From a virus: a DNA stretch of 42,491 nt. Shown here one piece after another: positions 1 through 7,604 of the stretch. Position 1 is the stretch's first letter. Each line of letters opens with the position of its first letter. The position numbers were made by a program, and so were the translations under genes. The DNA is taken from IMG/VR virus record IMGVR_UViG_3300030380_004562, positions 6,834 to 49,324 of that record, one strand, 5' to 3'. Under the pieces are notes generated by a model. That model was not told where the DNA came from, ran no database searches, and saw only the letters and a program-made list of their open reading frames with translations.

Positions 1-48
1 GTTTATAATAAAGCTATAGATGATATGATAAAAGATAAAGACAGATGA
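1..48 (+). CDS. C-terminal end of a protein cut by the window start
   Basis: An open frame runs from base 1 to a TGA at 46-48 and encodes 15 residues ending in a charged KDKDR tail. The stop overlaps the next start in an ATGA junction (ATG at 45), the translational coupling seen elsewhere in this window, which supports a real gene end. Nothing can be said about function from this fragment. Confidence 0.5.
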   Translation, partial: VYNKAIDDMIKDKDR

Positions 49-368
49 AAAAATTAAGTGGTTTTAAAATGAAAGGTTTTAGTGGGTTTGGAAACTCACC
101 GGCAAAAGTTGATTTAACTAAGAAAAAAGGTTTAGGACCTAGGGCTAAGAAAAAAGATTTTGATCGTAAAAAATTTGAAGAATATACCAGGGTTATGCAA
201 GGTATGGAAAATACGCGGGAAGAACTTTTTAGTGATGAGATGACACATAATATAGTTAAAAAAAATATTAAAAAGAAAAATAAATATCCAAAGAGTTATA
301 CTAAAAAAGATATAAAGTTTTTAGAAGATCAACGTGAAGATGTTGTTAGAGAAGAAGATAAAAAATAA
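45..368 (+). CDS. small basic hypothetical protein with N-terminal SPAK motif
   Basis: This 107-residue protein is lysine-rich and very hydrophilic, with no membrane segment or catalytic motif I recognise. Its N-terminus has a Gly/Phe-rich stretch followed by NSPAK, resembling the (S/T)P(L/A)K motif near the start of several other small proteins here (4366, 25246, 38566, 38805). The rest is charged and probably helical or disordered. It is coupled by ATGA overlap to the gene upstream and is followed seven bases later by a zincin-like gene. A DNA-binding or internal virion role is possible but unproven. Confidence 0.6.
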   Translation: MKKLSGFKMKGFSGFGNSPAKVDLTKKKGLGPRAKKKDFDRKKFEEYTRVMQGMENTREELFSDEMTHNIVKKNIKKKNKYPKSYTKKDIKFLEDQREDVVREEDKK

Positions 369-374
369 ATACAC

Positions 375-776
375 ATGGGATTTAAACTAGGTAAAGAAAG
401 AAGTAACTACGCTATTAATGGCGAGGTAACTAAAAAACTACGTTTTGGTAAAGAGCGTGGTAGTGATGCTTCTGTGCCTGGTACACCTGTTATTAGAAAA
501 AAATTAGACAAAGGTATAATGGGTGAAGCTAATAATGATGGTACAATATTTATTAGTGACAAAGTAATACCAGGTAGTAACAATGAAAAACACGTGTTAG
601 CCCACGAAATGGTACATCTTACAGATATGAAAATAGGTAAGTTAGCTTATAACGATGATTATGTAAAGTGGAACGGTAAAATGTACGAAAGAAAAAATGG
701 TATGATTAATTATGAAGGTCAAATGCTACCAGAAGGAGATAAGTCTTTTCCTTGGGAACAAATGCCTTGGGAATAA
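375..776 (+). CDS. small zincin-like metallopeptidase domain protein
   Basis: This 133-residue protein contains LAHEMVHLTD, an HExxH zinc-binding motif (H77, E78, H81) with D84 as a possible third ligand. A preceding segment, DGTIFISDKV, would form the edge strand typical of small zincins. No signal peptide or membrane segment is visible. Similar short HExxH proteins occur among late genes of many environmental phages, but their substrate is unknown. Possible roles are processing of virion proteins or peptidoglycan-associated cleavage; the sequence does not decide. The motif is clear, the function is inferred. The C-terminus is acidic and Trp/Pro-rich (FPWEQMPWE). Confidence 0.65.
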   Translation: MGFKLGKERSNYAINGEVTKKLRFGKERGSDASVPGTPVIRKKLDKGIMGEANNDGTIFISDKVIPGSNNEKHVLAHEMVHLTDMKIGKLAYNDDYVKWNGKMYERKNGMINYEGQMLPEGDKSFPWEQMPWE

Positions 777-789
777 TAAAACAAATAAT

Positions 790-1176
790 ATGTTAGGAAA
801 ATTATTGTCTGGCGGTACAGCTGAACTTATAAAAGGTGTAGGTGGTGTTATAGATAACTTACACACATCAAAAGAAGAAAAGCTAGCTGCAGAACAAAAA
901 ATAAAAGAATTAATTGCTAATTATGAGGTTGAAATGGAAAAAAACATTACAGCTCGTTGGCAAACAGATTTAAAATCAGATTCATGGCTTAGTAAAAATG
1001 TTAGGCCAATGGTATTGATATTTTTAATAGTATGCACCATGCTATTAATATTTATAGATGCAGGTGCAATAAAATTCAACGTTAAAGATTCATACGTTGA
1101 TCTATTACAATTAGTATTAATAACAGTGATCGGTGCTTACTTCGGTGGTAGATCACTAGAAAAAGTAAAAAAATAA
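790..1176 (+). CDS. holin, 3TM GTA-holin-like
   Basis: This 128-residue protein resembles the 3TM holin family first described for gene transfer agents (GTA_holin_3TM). It has an N-terminal amphipathic Gly-rich helix, a charged TSKEEKLAAEQKIKELIA helix, then SWLSKNVRPMV leading into a strongly hydrophobic segment at about residues 71-93 and a second at about 105-121. It ends with the characteristic GAYFGGRSLEKVKK. Holins make lesions in the inner membrane that time lysis. An in-frame start at 712 exists, but it overlaps the zincin gene by 65 bases and adds residues atypical of the family, so the ATG at 790 is preferred. No endolysin lies next to it. Confidence 0.8.
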   Translation: MLGKLLSGGTAELIKGVGGVIDNLHTSKEEKLAAEQKIKELIANYEVEMEKNITARWQTDLKSDSWLSKNVRPMVLIFLIVCTMLLIFIDAGAIKFNVKDSYVDLLQLVLITVIGAYFGGRSLEKVKK

Positions 1177-1180
1177 AATT

Positions 1181-1825
1181 ATGGGACAAAATTCAACAGA
1201 AGTAGCTTATGGATTTGGACAGTTTGGTAGTGCTTATTCAGATTTAGCAAAACCTATAGTACCACCAACTGGATTAGTTATAACAGCTATAACGTTTTTA
1301 GCTAACAACACACCTACAGTATTAACCCCTGAAAAACTAGATAGCGAAGGACCTAGTTACATTAATATACAAGATACAAGTGGAGACATTCAAGTTGCAG
1401 ATAACCATGCTAATTTTAATGGCGTTGTTGCTAGAGATGTTAGTAATGGTACTATTGCAGCTGGAAGTGATGTTACAATTGCGTCTGCTAGTGATAAAAT
1501 AAAGGTTGGACAATACGTTTTATTAGTTGCTCAAGGAGACTCGGATACAACTGGTATAACAATTGATTCAGAAACTCCAATACCAATTACTAGAGGACCT
1601 AATCAGCAAGGAGTTAAAGTTACGTCTTATGATGGCGCGACTACAGTTAAGTTAGATGCTCAAATTACACCATCAACTCAAGGTTTAATTTTCCTTGATG
1701 ACTTTCATGGTGCTGGTGGTTTAACAGCCGCTTCACAAGAGTTTCCAAAAGGAGTTACTATATATGGTAGATGGACAGCTTTTACACCTTCTGCAGCTGG
1801 AGTAATATGTTATTTTGGTAAATAA
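1181..1825 (+). CDS. putative virion structural protein (surface/decoration type)
   Basis: This 214-residue protein is rich in Thr, Ser, Gly and Val and is probably all-beta. The N-terminus contains YGFGQFGSAYSDL and the C-terminus ends GVTIYGRWTAFTPSAAGVICYFGK-like with an aromatic strand. This ending recurs in small structural proteins of marine phages, from general recollection rather than a search. It lies four bases after the holin gene and overlaps the following LamG gene by one base (TAATG). A decoration or fibre-tip role is the best guess. Confidence 0.5.
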   Translation: MGQNSTEVAYGFGQFGSAYSDLAKPIVPPTGLVITAITFLANNTPTVLTPEKLDSEGPSYINIQDTSGDIQVADNHANFNGVVARDVSNGTIAAGSDVTIASASDKIKVGQYVLLVAQGDSDTTGITIDSETPIPITRGPNQQGVKVTSYDGATTVKLDAQITPSTQGLIFLDDFHGAGGLTAASQEFPKGVTIYGRWTAFTPSAAGVICYFGK

Positions 1826-2634
1826 TGTTAGGATTAGGTAATACGGTTTGTAGCCCTACATATACACAAGAAGTGTATGCTAGTACTAAATCTATATCTT
1901 TTGATGGTACAGATGATCGCTTACAGTTACCAAGTGGTGTGCTTAGTGATTCACGATTACAAACGCAGGGAACTGTTTCTCTTTGGTTTCAACTTTTAAA
2001 CCCCAACGACTCTAACAACTCACAAAGTATGTTTAGAATGCAAACTGGTTTGATTAGTGGGACAACTGTTGACGATGAAATAGTTCTTTTGTATCACAAG
2101 TTTCACACTAGAATACAGTATACATATAAAGCAGCTAATAACGCTGTAGTACATATTTACGACGTGCCTGGATCAACTAGTAACGATTCATCAGTATATA
2201 GTGACGGTTGGACACACGTTGTAATGACTTGGCACTGGAACGGTTCTGCTGCAATTACCCAATACTATGTAAACGGTTCGTTAATACAAACAGAAACATC
2301 TACGGGTTCTCAATACCAAATAGATAGTGCGTTTACCGAGGGTGCTATTGGTAATGCCACTCAACTTCTAATAGATGCGGGCGGAGCTACTGCTTTTATG
2401 GATGGCGATATAGATCAGTTTGCAATGTGGAACGTACCGTTAAGTAAAAACGCCGTATTTACTATTTATAATGGTGGTAGCCTGTTAGACTTAAAGCAAG
2501 ACATTGATTTCTATGATAGCTCAAGCGAGTTAGTATGCCTATACGAATTTGAAGATGATCTTACAGATAGTTCAGGTGAAGGAAACGACATTACTACATC
2601 TGTTGGCACTTCGTTTGTAGCAAGACAACCTTAA
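1825..2634 (+). CDS. LamG / concanavalin A-like lectin-fold protein 1
   Basis: This 269-residue protein has the layout of a LamG (Laminin_G_3) jelly-roll. It opens with SISFDGTDDRLQLPSG, continues with a VSLWFQL strand, then DGWTHVVMTWHWNG and QYYVNGSLIQTE, and ends with MDGDIDQFAMWNVPLS and an LVCLYEFEDDLTDSSG tail. These are hallmark strands of the family, which binds glycans or mediates adhesion. There is no signal peptide, so it is more likely a virion surface protein than an exported one. It starts with LGLGN, like the second LamG gene at 2955. Its ATG overlaps the preceding stop by one base. Confidence 0.75.
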   Translation: MLGLGNTVCSPTYTQEVYASTKSISFDGTDDRLQLPSGVLSDSRLQTQGTVSLWFQLLNPNDSNNSQSMFRMQTGLISGTTVDDEIVLLYHKFHTRIQYTYKAANNAVVHIYDVPGSTSNDSSVYSDGWTHVVMTWHWNGSAAITQYYVNGSLIQTETSTGSQYQIDSAFTEGAIGNATQLLIDAGGATAFMDGDIDQFAMWNVPLSKNAVFTIYNGGSLLDLKQDIDFYDSSSELVCLYEFEDDLTDSSGEGNDITTSVGTSFVARQP

Positions 2635-2638
2635 TAAG

Positions 2639-2953
2639 ATGAGTAAAAAATACGTAATTATATCTATTGAAGACGTTGAAGACATTGACTTTAATCAAGT
2701 GATGCAAACAGACGCTACATCATTAAGAATTAGTCAAGACGCTACTTCAACTTTTGTCAAGTTTGAAGGAGATACACCTAGTTTTTTAGAAGGTAAAACA
2801 CAATACACTCATGAAGAGTTTATGCTTATAATAAACGATCCTGAAGGTATATGGATGTTAGACGACACAGAGCAAGCCACTCTTTTTAATAAACTACAAG
2901 ATGTTGTTAGCGGTATAACGTGGGATAAGGTTAATCCTTTTAATTGGTTTTAA
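2639..2953 (+). CDS. small acidic protein between the two LamG genes
   Basis: This 104-residue acidic protein has no motif I recognise. Short beta strands (KYVIISIEDVEDI) precede a helical Glu/Asp-rich region, and it ends in DKVNPFNWF. It is sandwiched with gaps of four and one bases between two LamG-fold genes. It may therefore act with them, as a small chaperone or linker for example, but that is positional inference only. Confidence 0.6.
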   Translation: MSKKYVIISIEDVEDIDFNQVMQTDATSLRISQDATSTFVKFEGDTPSFLEGKTQYTHEEFMLIINDPEGIWMLDDTEQATLFNKLQDVVSGITWDKVNPFNWF

Positions 2954-2954
2954 C

Positions 2955-3866
2955 ATGGTATTAGGGTTAGGAAATTCATTAACAAGTTTATATACGCCAG
3001 GCGAAGCAGCGGTTTATATAGCAACCACTAGTTTTGATCTTGATGGAGGTGACGATCATATAAATTTAGGTAATTCATGGAGCTTAAAAGGTAGAGCCAC
3101 AGACACTTCCTCTGGTGTAGGTATTAGCTGTGGCGTTTGGTTTAAACCAGATGATATACAATCAACTGGTCAAACTAATCCTATAGTTAATTGTATACAA
3201 TTCCCTGGTGGTTGGGCTATATCGTATAACAACACAAGAATAGAAGTCGGATTAAATAGAGGTGACGCGGGAAGAGATGCGAACATGAGTATTTCGAGTG
3301 GTTGGAGAACTTTAGGTACTGATGCTAGTCCATTAAGAGCAAGTAACTGGCACCACGTTGGTATGACTTTTGATGGTAGATATTTAAAAACGTATTTAAA
3401 CGGAAGTCAATACGGTAGTTCTGACGCTGGATCCGATGACAATTACATACACCATAACTCAGGAGGAGCCGGTGGAGCGACACAACCAACATGTATGTCA
3501 GTTGGTGACGTTGATTTACTGATTGGTGCTGATCCTAATAATTTAACTAACTCTGGCGGTTGTGGTGTGCCTGGAACCGCAGCTCCCTCGGGCGCTTGCT
3601 TTGAAGGTTTGATAAACGAAGTGGGAGTTTGGAATAAAGTTTTATCTGAAGAATGTTTTAGTGAAATATTTGAAGCTGTAAACACAGGTGGATCAGTATT
3701 AGATTTAACAAAAGATAGTGGCGATTACACTAATAGTGGTGATTTAGTAGGTTTATATAGAGGTGATAGTATAGATGGTACCACAGCTACAAATGTAGCA
3801 GATGCCGGTACTCATGACGGTAGTATGAAAAATGGTATAGGAACTTCGAGTACAGTTCCTTCTTAA
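2955..3866 (+). CDS. LamG / concanavalin A-like lectin-fold protein 2
   Basis: This 303-residue protein is the larger partner of the LamG protein at 1825. It has SFDLDGGDDHINLGNSW, GISCGVWFKPD, SNWHHVGMTFDGRYLKTYLNGSQ, LLIGADP, FEGLINEVGVWNKVLS and a DLVGLYRGDS tail, all in LamG order. It begins MVLGLGN, matching the other copy, so the two probably arose by duplication. A Gly/Cys/Pro-rich loop at about residues 170-215 is longer than in copy 1 and could form a variable binding face. No signal peptide is visible. Capsid or tail surface binding to host glycans is the likely role. Confidence 0.75.
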   Translation: MVLGLGNSLTSLYTPGEAAVYIATTSFDLDGGDDHINLGNSWSLKGRATDTSSGVGISCGVWFKPDDIQSTGQTNPIVNCIQFPGGWAISYNNTRIEVGLNRGDAGRDANMSISSGWRTLGTDASPLRASNWHHVGMTFDGRYLKTYLNGSQYGSSDAGSDDNYIHHNSGGAGGATQPTCMSVGDVDLLIGADPNNLTNSGGCGVPGTAAPSGACFEGLINEVGVWNKVLSEECFSEIFEAVNTGGSVLDLTKDSGDYTNSGDLVGLYRGDSIDGTTATNVADAGTHDGSMKNGIGTSSTVPS

Positions 3867-3883
3867 TAATTAAATTAAATAAA

Positions 3884-4165
3884 ATGGCAAAAAAAGAAAA
3901 AATGGTTGATTTAAAACCAGAAAAAATAACCGACGAACAATTAGAAAAAGTTCAAAAAACAATAAATGGTATTAACAGGGCTCAATTAGAGTTAGGCCAA
4001 ATGGAAATACAAAAACACGAAATGATGCACAATATAGCTGGTTTAAGAGACAGCTTGGCTGTTATGCAAAATGACTTTCAAAAAGAATACGGAACTTTTG
4101 ATATAAATATACACGATGGTACTATAAACTACAAAGACAATGGCGAAGCTGATAAGAAAGATTAG
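3884..4165 (+). CDS. coiled-coil hypothetical protein
   Basis: This 93-residue protein is dominated by a long helix with heptad-like hydrophobic spacing (ITDEQLEKVQKTINGINRAQLELGQMEIQKHEMMHNIAG in outline). A short beta-rich tail, GTFDINIHDGTINYKDNG, follows. It starts with MAKKEK after an A/T-rich leader and overlaps the next gene by 26 bases in another frame. I do not recognise a specific function. A small oligomeric virion or assembly factor would fit the location. Confidence 0.65.
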   Translation: MAKKEKMVDLKPEKITDEQLEKVQKTINGINRAQLELGQMEIQKHEMMHNIAGLRDSLAVMQNDFQKEYGTFDINIHDGTINYKDNGEADKKD

Positions 4166-4361
4166 TGTAGGTAAAGACTACAAAGATAATGCCATGCACT
4201 ATTCTGTTGGTCAAGAAGTTTACGGTGGTCATACTATTTGTGATATTATAGAAGAACAAGATAAGTATTCTATATATATTAGAAAGAAAAAAGATGTATT
4301 ACCTTGGAAAGACTTTAACAAAAACATGGCGGTATCCGTCGAATATAACTTAGAATATTAA
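4140..4361 (+). CDS. small beta-rich hypothetical protein
   Basis: This 73-residue protein contains YSVGQEVYGGHTICDIIEE and YSIYIRKKKD, suggesting a small beta barrel. It starts inside the preceding gene (26-base overlap) and ends four bases before the next. No catalytic motif is apparent and I do not recognise the family. Confidence 0.55.
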   Translation: MAKLIRKISVGKDYKDNAMHYSVGQEVYGGHTICDIIEEQDKYSIYIRKKKDVLPWKDFNKNMAVSVEYNLEY

Positions 4362-4365
4362 AATT

Positions 4366-4575
4366 ATGAGAAATACACCACTAAAAGCCTTTGCATCACC
4401 AGTTAAATCAAGATTTGGCGCTGGAGATGGTGAGGAAACTAAAAAAGTTTTAAAACAAGTTAACCCAGTTGTACAGGGTGCTAAATTAGTAAAAAATATT
4501 AGCAAAGCCACTGTAAAGGGATTAAAAGAAAGACCAAAAAAGAATCCAAGTCACGTAGGCGTACGTAAAATATAA
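4366..4575 (+). CDS. small basic protein with N-terminal TPLKAFASP motif
   Basis: This 69-residue, strongly basic protein opens with RNTPLKAFASPVKSRFG, closely resembling the RTSPLKAFAGKEK start of the protein at 38566. The remainder is Lys-rich and probably unstructured. It lies between the beta-rich protein and the GroES-like gene. It belongs to a set of small basic SP-motif proteins spread over this window. Their function is unknown to me; internal virion proteins or assembly adaptors are possible. Confidence 0.6.
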   Translation: MRNTPLKAFASPVKSRFGAGDGEETKKVLKQVNPVVQGAKLVKNISKATVKGLKERPKKNPSHVGVRKI

Positions 4576-4576
4576 T

Positions 4577-5167
4577 ATGAAAAGCGTTTACAACTTTGTT
4601 GTAAAGCCAAAAGGAGAAAGATATAATAATACTAAAAAATTAGATGGTGGAGAGTTAATTCTTAACACTGATATATATCAACATAAGTATATAAATAGAG
4701 AAGCTATAGTTATATCAACGCCTATAATTGGTGATACAAACATAAAACCAGGAGACACAGTAATAGTACATCATAATGTTTTTCGTAGATGGAACGATGT
4801 TAAAGGTATTGAAAGAAATAGTAGAAGTTATTTTAATGAAAATACTTATTTAATAAACCACGATCAAATTTTTTTATATAAAACAAAAGACAAGTGGATA
4901 GCTCCAAAAGGATATTGTTTTGTATCACCGTTAAAAGCTACAGATAAATTTAACATTAAACGAGAAAAACCTTTACAAGGTATTGTAAAATATTCTGATG
5001 GTACTGTTAAAGTTAACGAGTTAGTTGGTTTTAGACCAAATAGCGAATATGAATTTATAGTTGATGGCGAAAGACTATTTAGAGTTTTATCTAATTTTAT
5101 TACAATTAAATATGAATATCAAGGAAACGAAGAAGCTTATAATCCAAGCTGGGCACAGAGCAGTTGA
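4577..5167 (+). CDS. GroES-like co-chaperonin-fold protein, apparently duplicated
   Basis: This 196-residue protein follows the GroES pattern: an opening strand MKSVYNFVVKPKGE, a loop-then-strand LDGGELIL (residues 22-29), REAIVISTPIIGDT, then the diagnostic IKPGDTVIVHHNVFR (56-70) and a closing NHDQIFLYK. A second half (about 109-180) repeats the logic more loosely: GYCFVSPLK, PLQGIVKYSD, NELVGFRPNSEYEFIVDGERLFRV and NFITIKYE. Phage GroES-like proteins such as T4 gp31 replace host GroES to fold the capsid protein, and this gene sits upstream of the packaging and capsid genes. The assignment rests on pattern recognition only. A non-chaperone beta-barrel remains possible. Confidence 0.55.
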   Translation: MKSVYNFVVKPKGERYNNTKKLDGGELILNTDIYQHKYINREAIVISTPIIGDTNIKPGDTVIVHHNVFRRWNDVKGIERNSRSYFNENTYLINHDQIFLYKTKDKWIAPKGYCFVSPLKATDKFNIKREKPLQGIVKYSDGTVKVNELVGFRPNSEYEFIVDGERLFRVLSNFITIKYEYQGNEEAYNPSWAQSS

Positions 5168-5387
5168 AGAGCTTATTAATGTAGCTAGAGAAAAAATTAT
5201 TACTAATACAGAAGATGATGTATCAGCCGACAGATTAAAAAATGCAGCTGCAACAAAAAAGCTAGCAATATTCGATGCATTTGAAATATTAAACAGAATC
5301 CAAGAAGAAGAAAACTTATTAAACGGTAAAGTAGAAGAAACAAAGAAAAAAGTTTTTAAAGGATTTGCTGAAGGAAGATCAAGATGA
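5112..5387 (+). CDS. putative terminase small subunit
   Basis: This 91-residue all-helical protein contains AGHRAVEELINVAREKI, DRLKNAAATKKLAIFDAFEILNRI in outline, and a Lys-rich C-terminus. It immediately precedes and overlaps the large terminase gene (ATGA junction at 5384), the usual place of the small subunit that recognises the packaging site. No classical helix-turn-helix is obvious. An upstream in-frame alternative start exists at 5061, but the ATG at 5112 reduces the overlap with the GroES-like gene to 56 bases. The assignment is mainly positional. Confidence 0.5.
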   Translation: MNIKETKKLIIQAGHRAVEELINVAREKIITNTEDDVSADRLKNAAATKKLAIFDAFEILNRIQEEENLLNGKVEETKKKVFKGFAEGRSR

Positions 5388-7603
5388 TATACGAACAAAG
5401 TTTAGTTAAAATAATAGAACCTATTAAACGCACGACTATTAGTCGGCTTAACAAATCAAAAAAATGGAAATATGGATACAATAAAGAAAATGATATCGTT
5501 ATTATATCAAAAACTGGTAAAATTGGGCAGATACTTGAAATACAAGGGCTGCGAATTGCTTTGCCGTTGGAACCAGTGCACGTGTACTCCAATGAAAAAA
5601 GCAAATGGCAAAAGATAGAATATTCAAAAGAATTAAGTAGATTAAAAAATATATTTGATTGGAGAAACTATCCTGAAGAACAAAAAGAAAAGTGGTACGA
5701 CTATATAGACGGAGAGTTTAAACGTAGAGACGAAGGTTTTTGGTTTGTGAACGATGGTAAACCAACATATATAACAGGTACACATTATATGTATCTACAA
5801 TGGAGCAAAATAGATGTAGGTGCACCTGACTTTAGAGAAGCAAATAGATTATTTTATATATTCTGGGAGGCTTGTAAAGCTGACAAAAGATGTTATGGGA
5901 TGTGTTATTTGAAAAACAGACGTAGTGGTTTTTCTTTTATGAGTAGTGCTGAAACGGTTAATTTAGCCACTATATCAAGTGATAGTAGATATGGGATATT
6001 ATCTAAAACAGGTGCTGATGCTAAAAAAATGTTTACAGATAAAGTCGTACCTATTAGTATTAACTACCCGTTTTTCTTTAAACCTATTCAAGACGGTATG
6101 GACAGGCCAAAATCAGAATTAGCTTATAGAGTACCAGCTAGTAAGTTTACAAGAAGAAAGATTACAGCTAACGAACAAGTTGAAGAGCTTGAAGGTTTAG
6201 ACACTACTATTGACTGGAAAAACACAGGTGATAATAGTTATGATGGTGAAAAGTTAGCTTTATTAGTACATGATGAAAGTGGTAAATGGGAAAGACCTGA
6301 TAATATCTTAAACAACTGGCGTGTCACCAAAACGTGTCTTAGATTAGGTAGTAGAATTATAGGTAAATGTATGATGGGGTCAACTTCCAACTCCCTAGAC
6401 AAAGGTGGAAATAACTTTAAAAAACTATACAATGCATCAGATGTCACTAAAAGAAATAGAAATGGTCAGACAGCATCTGGTTTATACTCTTTGTTTATCC
6501 CAATGGAATGGAACTACGAAGGATTTATTGATGAGTACGGAGTTCCAGTATTCACTACTCCTGACAGGGATGTGTTTGCCCCAGACGGTGAATTAATAGA
6601 TATAGGTGTAATAGATCATTGGCAAAACGAAGCTGAAGGTTTAAAAGGAGATCAAGATGCTTTAAACGAGTTTTACAGACAATTTCCACGTACTGAAGAA
6701 CACGCATTTAGAGATGAAACAAAAAATAGTATATTTAACTTAATTAAAATATACGAGCAGATAGACTATAACGAGGAAATGGGTAGATCACTGGGTATTA
6801 CAACAGGTAATTTTCAGTGGGTTAACGGAATAAAAGATACGCAAGTAATTTATTATCCAGATCCAAAAGGTAGATTTAAAGTTAGTTGGGTGCCACCGCA
6901 GCAGTTGCAAAATAGAGTGGTGCTTAAAAACGGTATTAAATATCCTGGTAATGAACACATGGGAGCGTTCGGTTGCGACTCTTATGATATATCAGGAACC
7001 GTAGACGGACAAGGTTCTAAAGGAGCATTACACGGCTTAACCAGGTTTAGTATGGAGGACGCTCCTGCGAACAGCTTCTTTTTAGAGTACTTATCAAGAC
7101 CGCCTACGGCTGAAATATTCTTTGAAGATGTTTTAATGGCACTAGCGTTTTATGGTATGCCACTACTTGCAGAGAATAATAAACCTCGGCTTTTATATTA
7201 TTTAAGGCGTAGAGGTTACAGAGGTTTTAGTATGAATAGACCTGATAAAGTTTGGAACAAGTTATCTGTAGCAGAAAAAGAAATAGGTGGTATACCAAAT
7301 TCAAGTGAAGATATAAAACAAGCCCACGCCGCAGCTATTGAGATGTATATACAAGATCACGTGGGTATGAAACAAGATGGTAGTTTTGGTAGTTTATATT
7401 TTAATGAACTATTAAACGATTGGTCTAAATTTGATATAAACAAAAGAACAAAGCATGATGCGTCTATAAGTTCTGGTTTAGCTATAATGGCGAACAACAG
7501 ACATTTATATGCACCTAATGCAAAAATTGAAAAACCAAAATTAAATATACATATTGCTAAGTATTCTAATAAAGGTAGTATGTCTAAAATAATTAAGAAT
7601 TAA
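5384..7603 (+). CDS. terL: terminase large subunit (packaging ATPase-nuclease)
   Basis: This 739-residue protein is the DNA-packaging motor. The ATPase has an atypical Walker A-like loop, KNRRSGFS (K177-S184), a Walker B, LALLVHDE (D297, E298), and a downstream GSTSN motif fitting the coupling position. The nuclease half has acidic clusters at GCDSYD (D532, D535), FFEDVLMA and a final KHDAS (D692), matching the RNase H-like arrangement. A Trp/Tyr-rich N-terminal part (RNYPEEQKEKWYDYIDGE, then FWFVNDGKPTYITGTHYMYLQW in outline) is typical of marine and Bacteroidota phage terminases. It is coupled to the gene upstream, and the portal gene follows after one base. Confidence 0.93.
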   Translation: MIYEQSLVKIIEPIKRTTISRLNKSKKWKYGYNKENDIVIISKTGKIGQILEIQGLRIALPLEPVHVYSNEKSKWQKIEYSKELSRLKNIFDWRNYPEEQKEKWYDYIDGEFKRRDEGFWFVNDGKPTYITGTHYMYLQWSKIDVGAPDFREANRLFYIFWEACKADKRCYGMCYLKNRRSGFSFMSSAETVNLATISSDSRYGILSKTGADAKKMFTDKVVPISINYPFFFKPIQDGMDRPKSELAYRVPASKFTRRKITANEQVEELEGLDTTIDWKNTGDNSYDGEKLALLVHDESGKWERPDNILNNWRVTKTCLRLGSRIIGKCMMGSTSNSLDKGGNNFKKLYNASDVTKRNRNGQTASGLYSLFIPMEWNYEGFIDEYGVPVFTTPDRDVFAPDGELIDIGVIDHWQNEAEGLKGDQDALNEFYRQFPRTEEHAFRDETKNSIFNLIKIYEQIDYNEEMGRSLGITTGNFQWVNGIKDTQVIYYPDPKGRFKVSWVPPQQLQNRVVLKNGIKYPGNEHMGAFGCDSYDISGTVDGQGSKGALHGLTRFSMEDAPANSFFLEYLSRPPTAEIFFEDVLMALAFYGMPLLAENNKPRLLYYLRRRGYRGFSMNRPDKVWNKLSVAEKEIGGIPNSSEDIKQAHAAAIEMYIQDHVGMKQDGSFGSLYFNELLNDWSKFDINKRTKHDASISSGLAIMANNRHLYAPNAKIEKPKLNIHIAKYSNKGSMSKIIKN

Positions 7604-7604
7604 T

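Noticed and set aside
712-789. Upstream in-frame start for the holin gene
   Set aside because: Would overlap the zincin gene by 65 bases and add a Cys/Lys-rich segment unlike the holin family; ATG at 790 fits the TAATATG-like context better.
5061-5111. Longer start for the candidate small terminase
   Set aside because: Extends further into the GroES-like gene and adds hydrophobic residues not expected of a small terminase; not excluded, but the ATG at 5112 is more economical.
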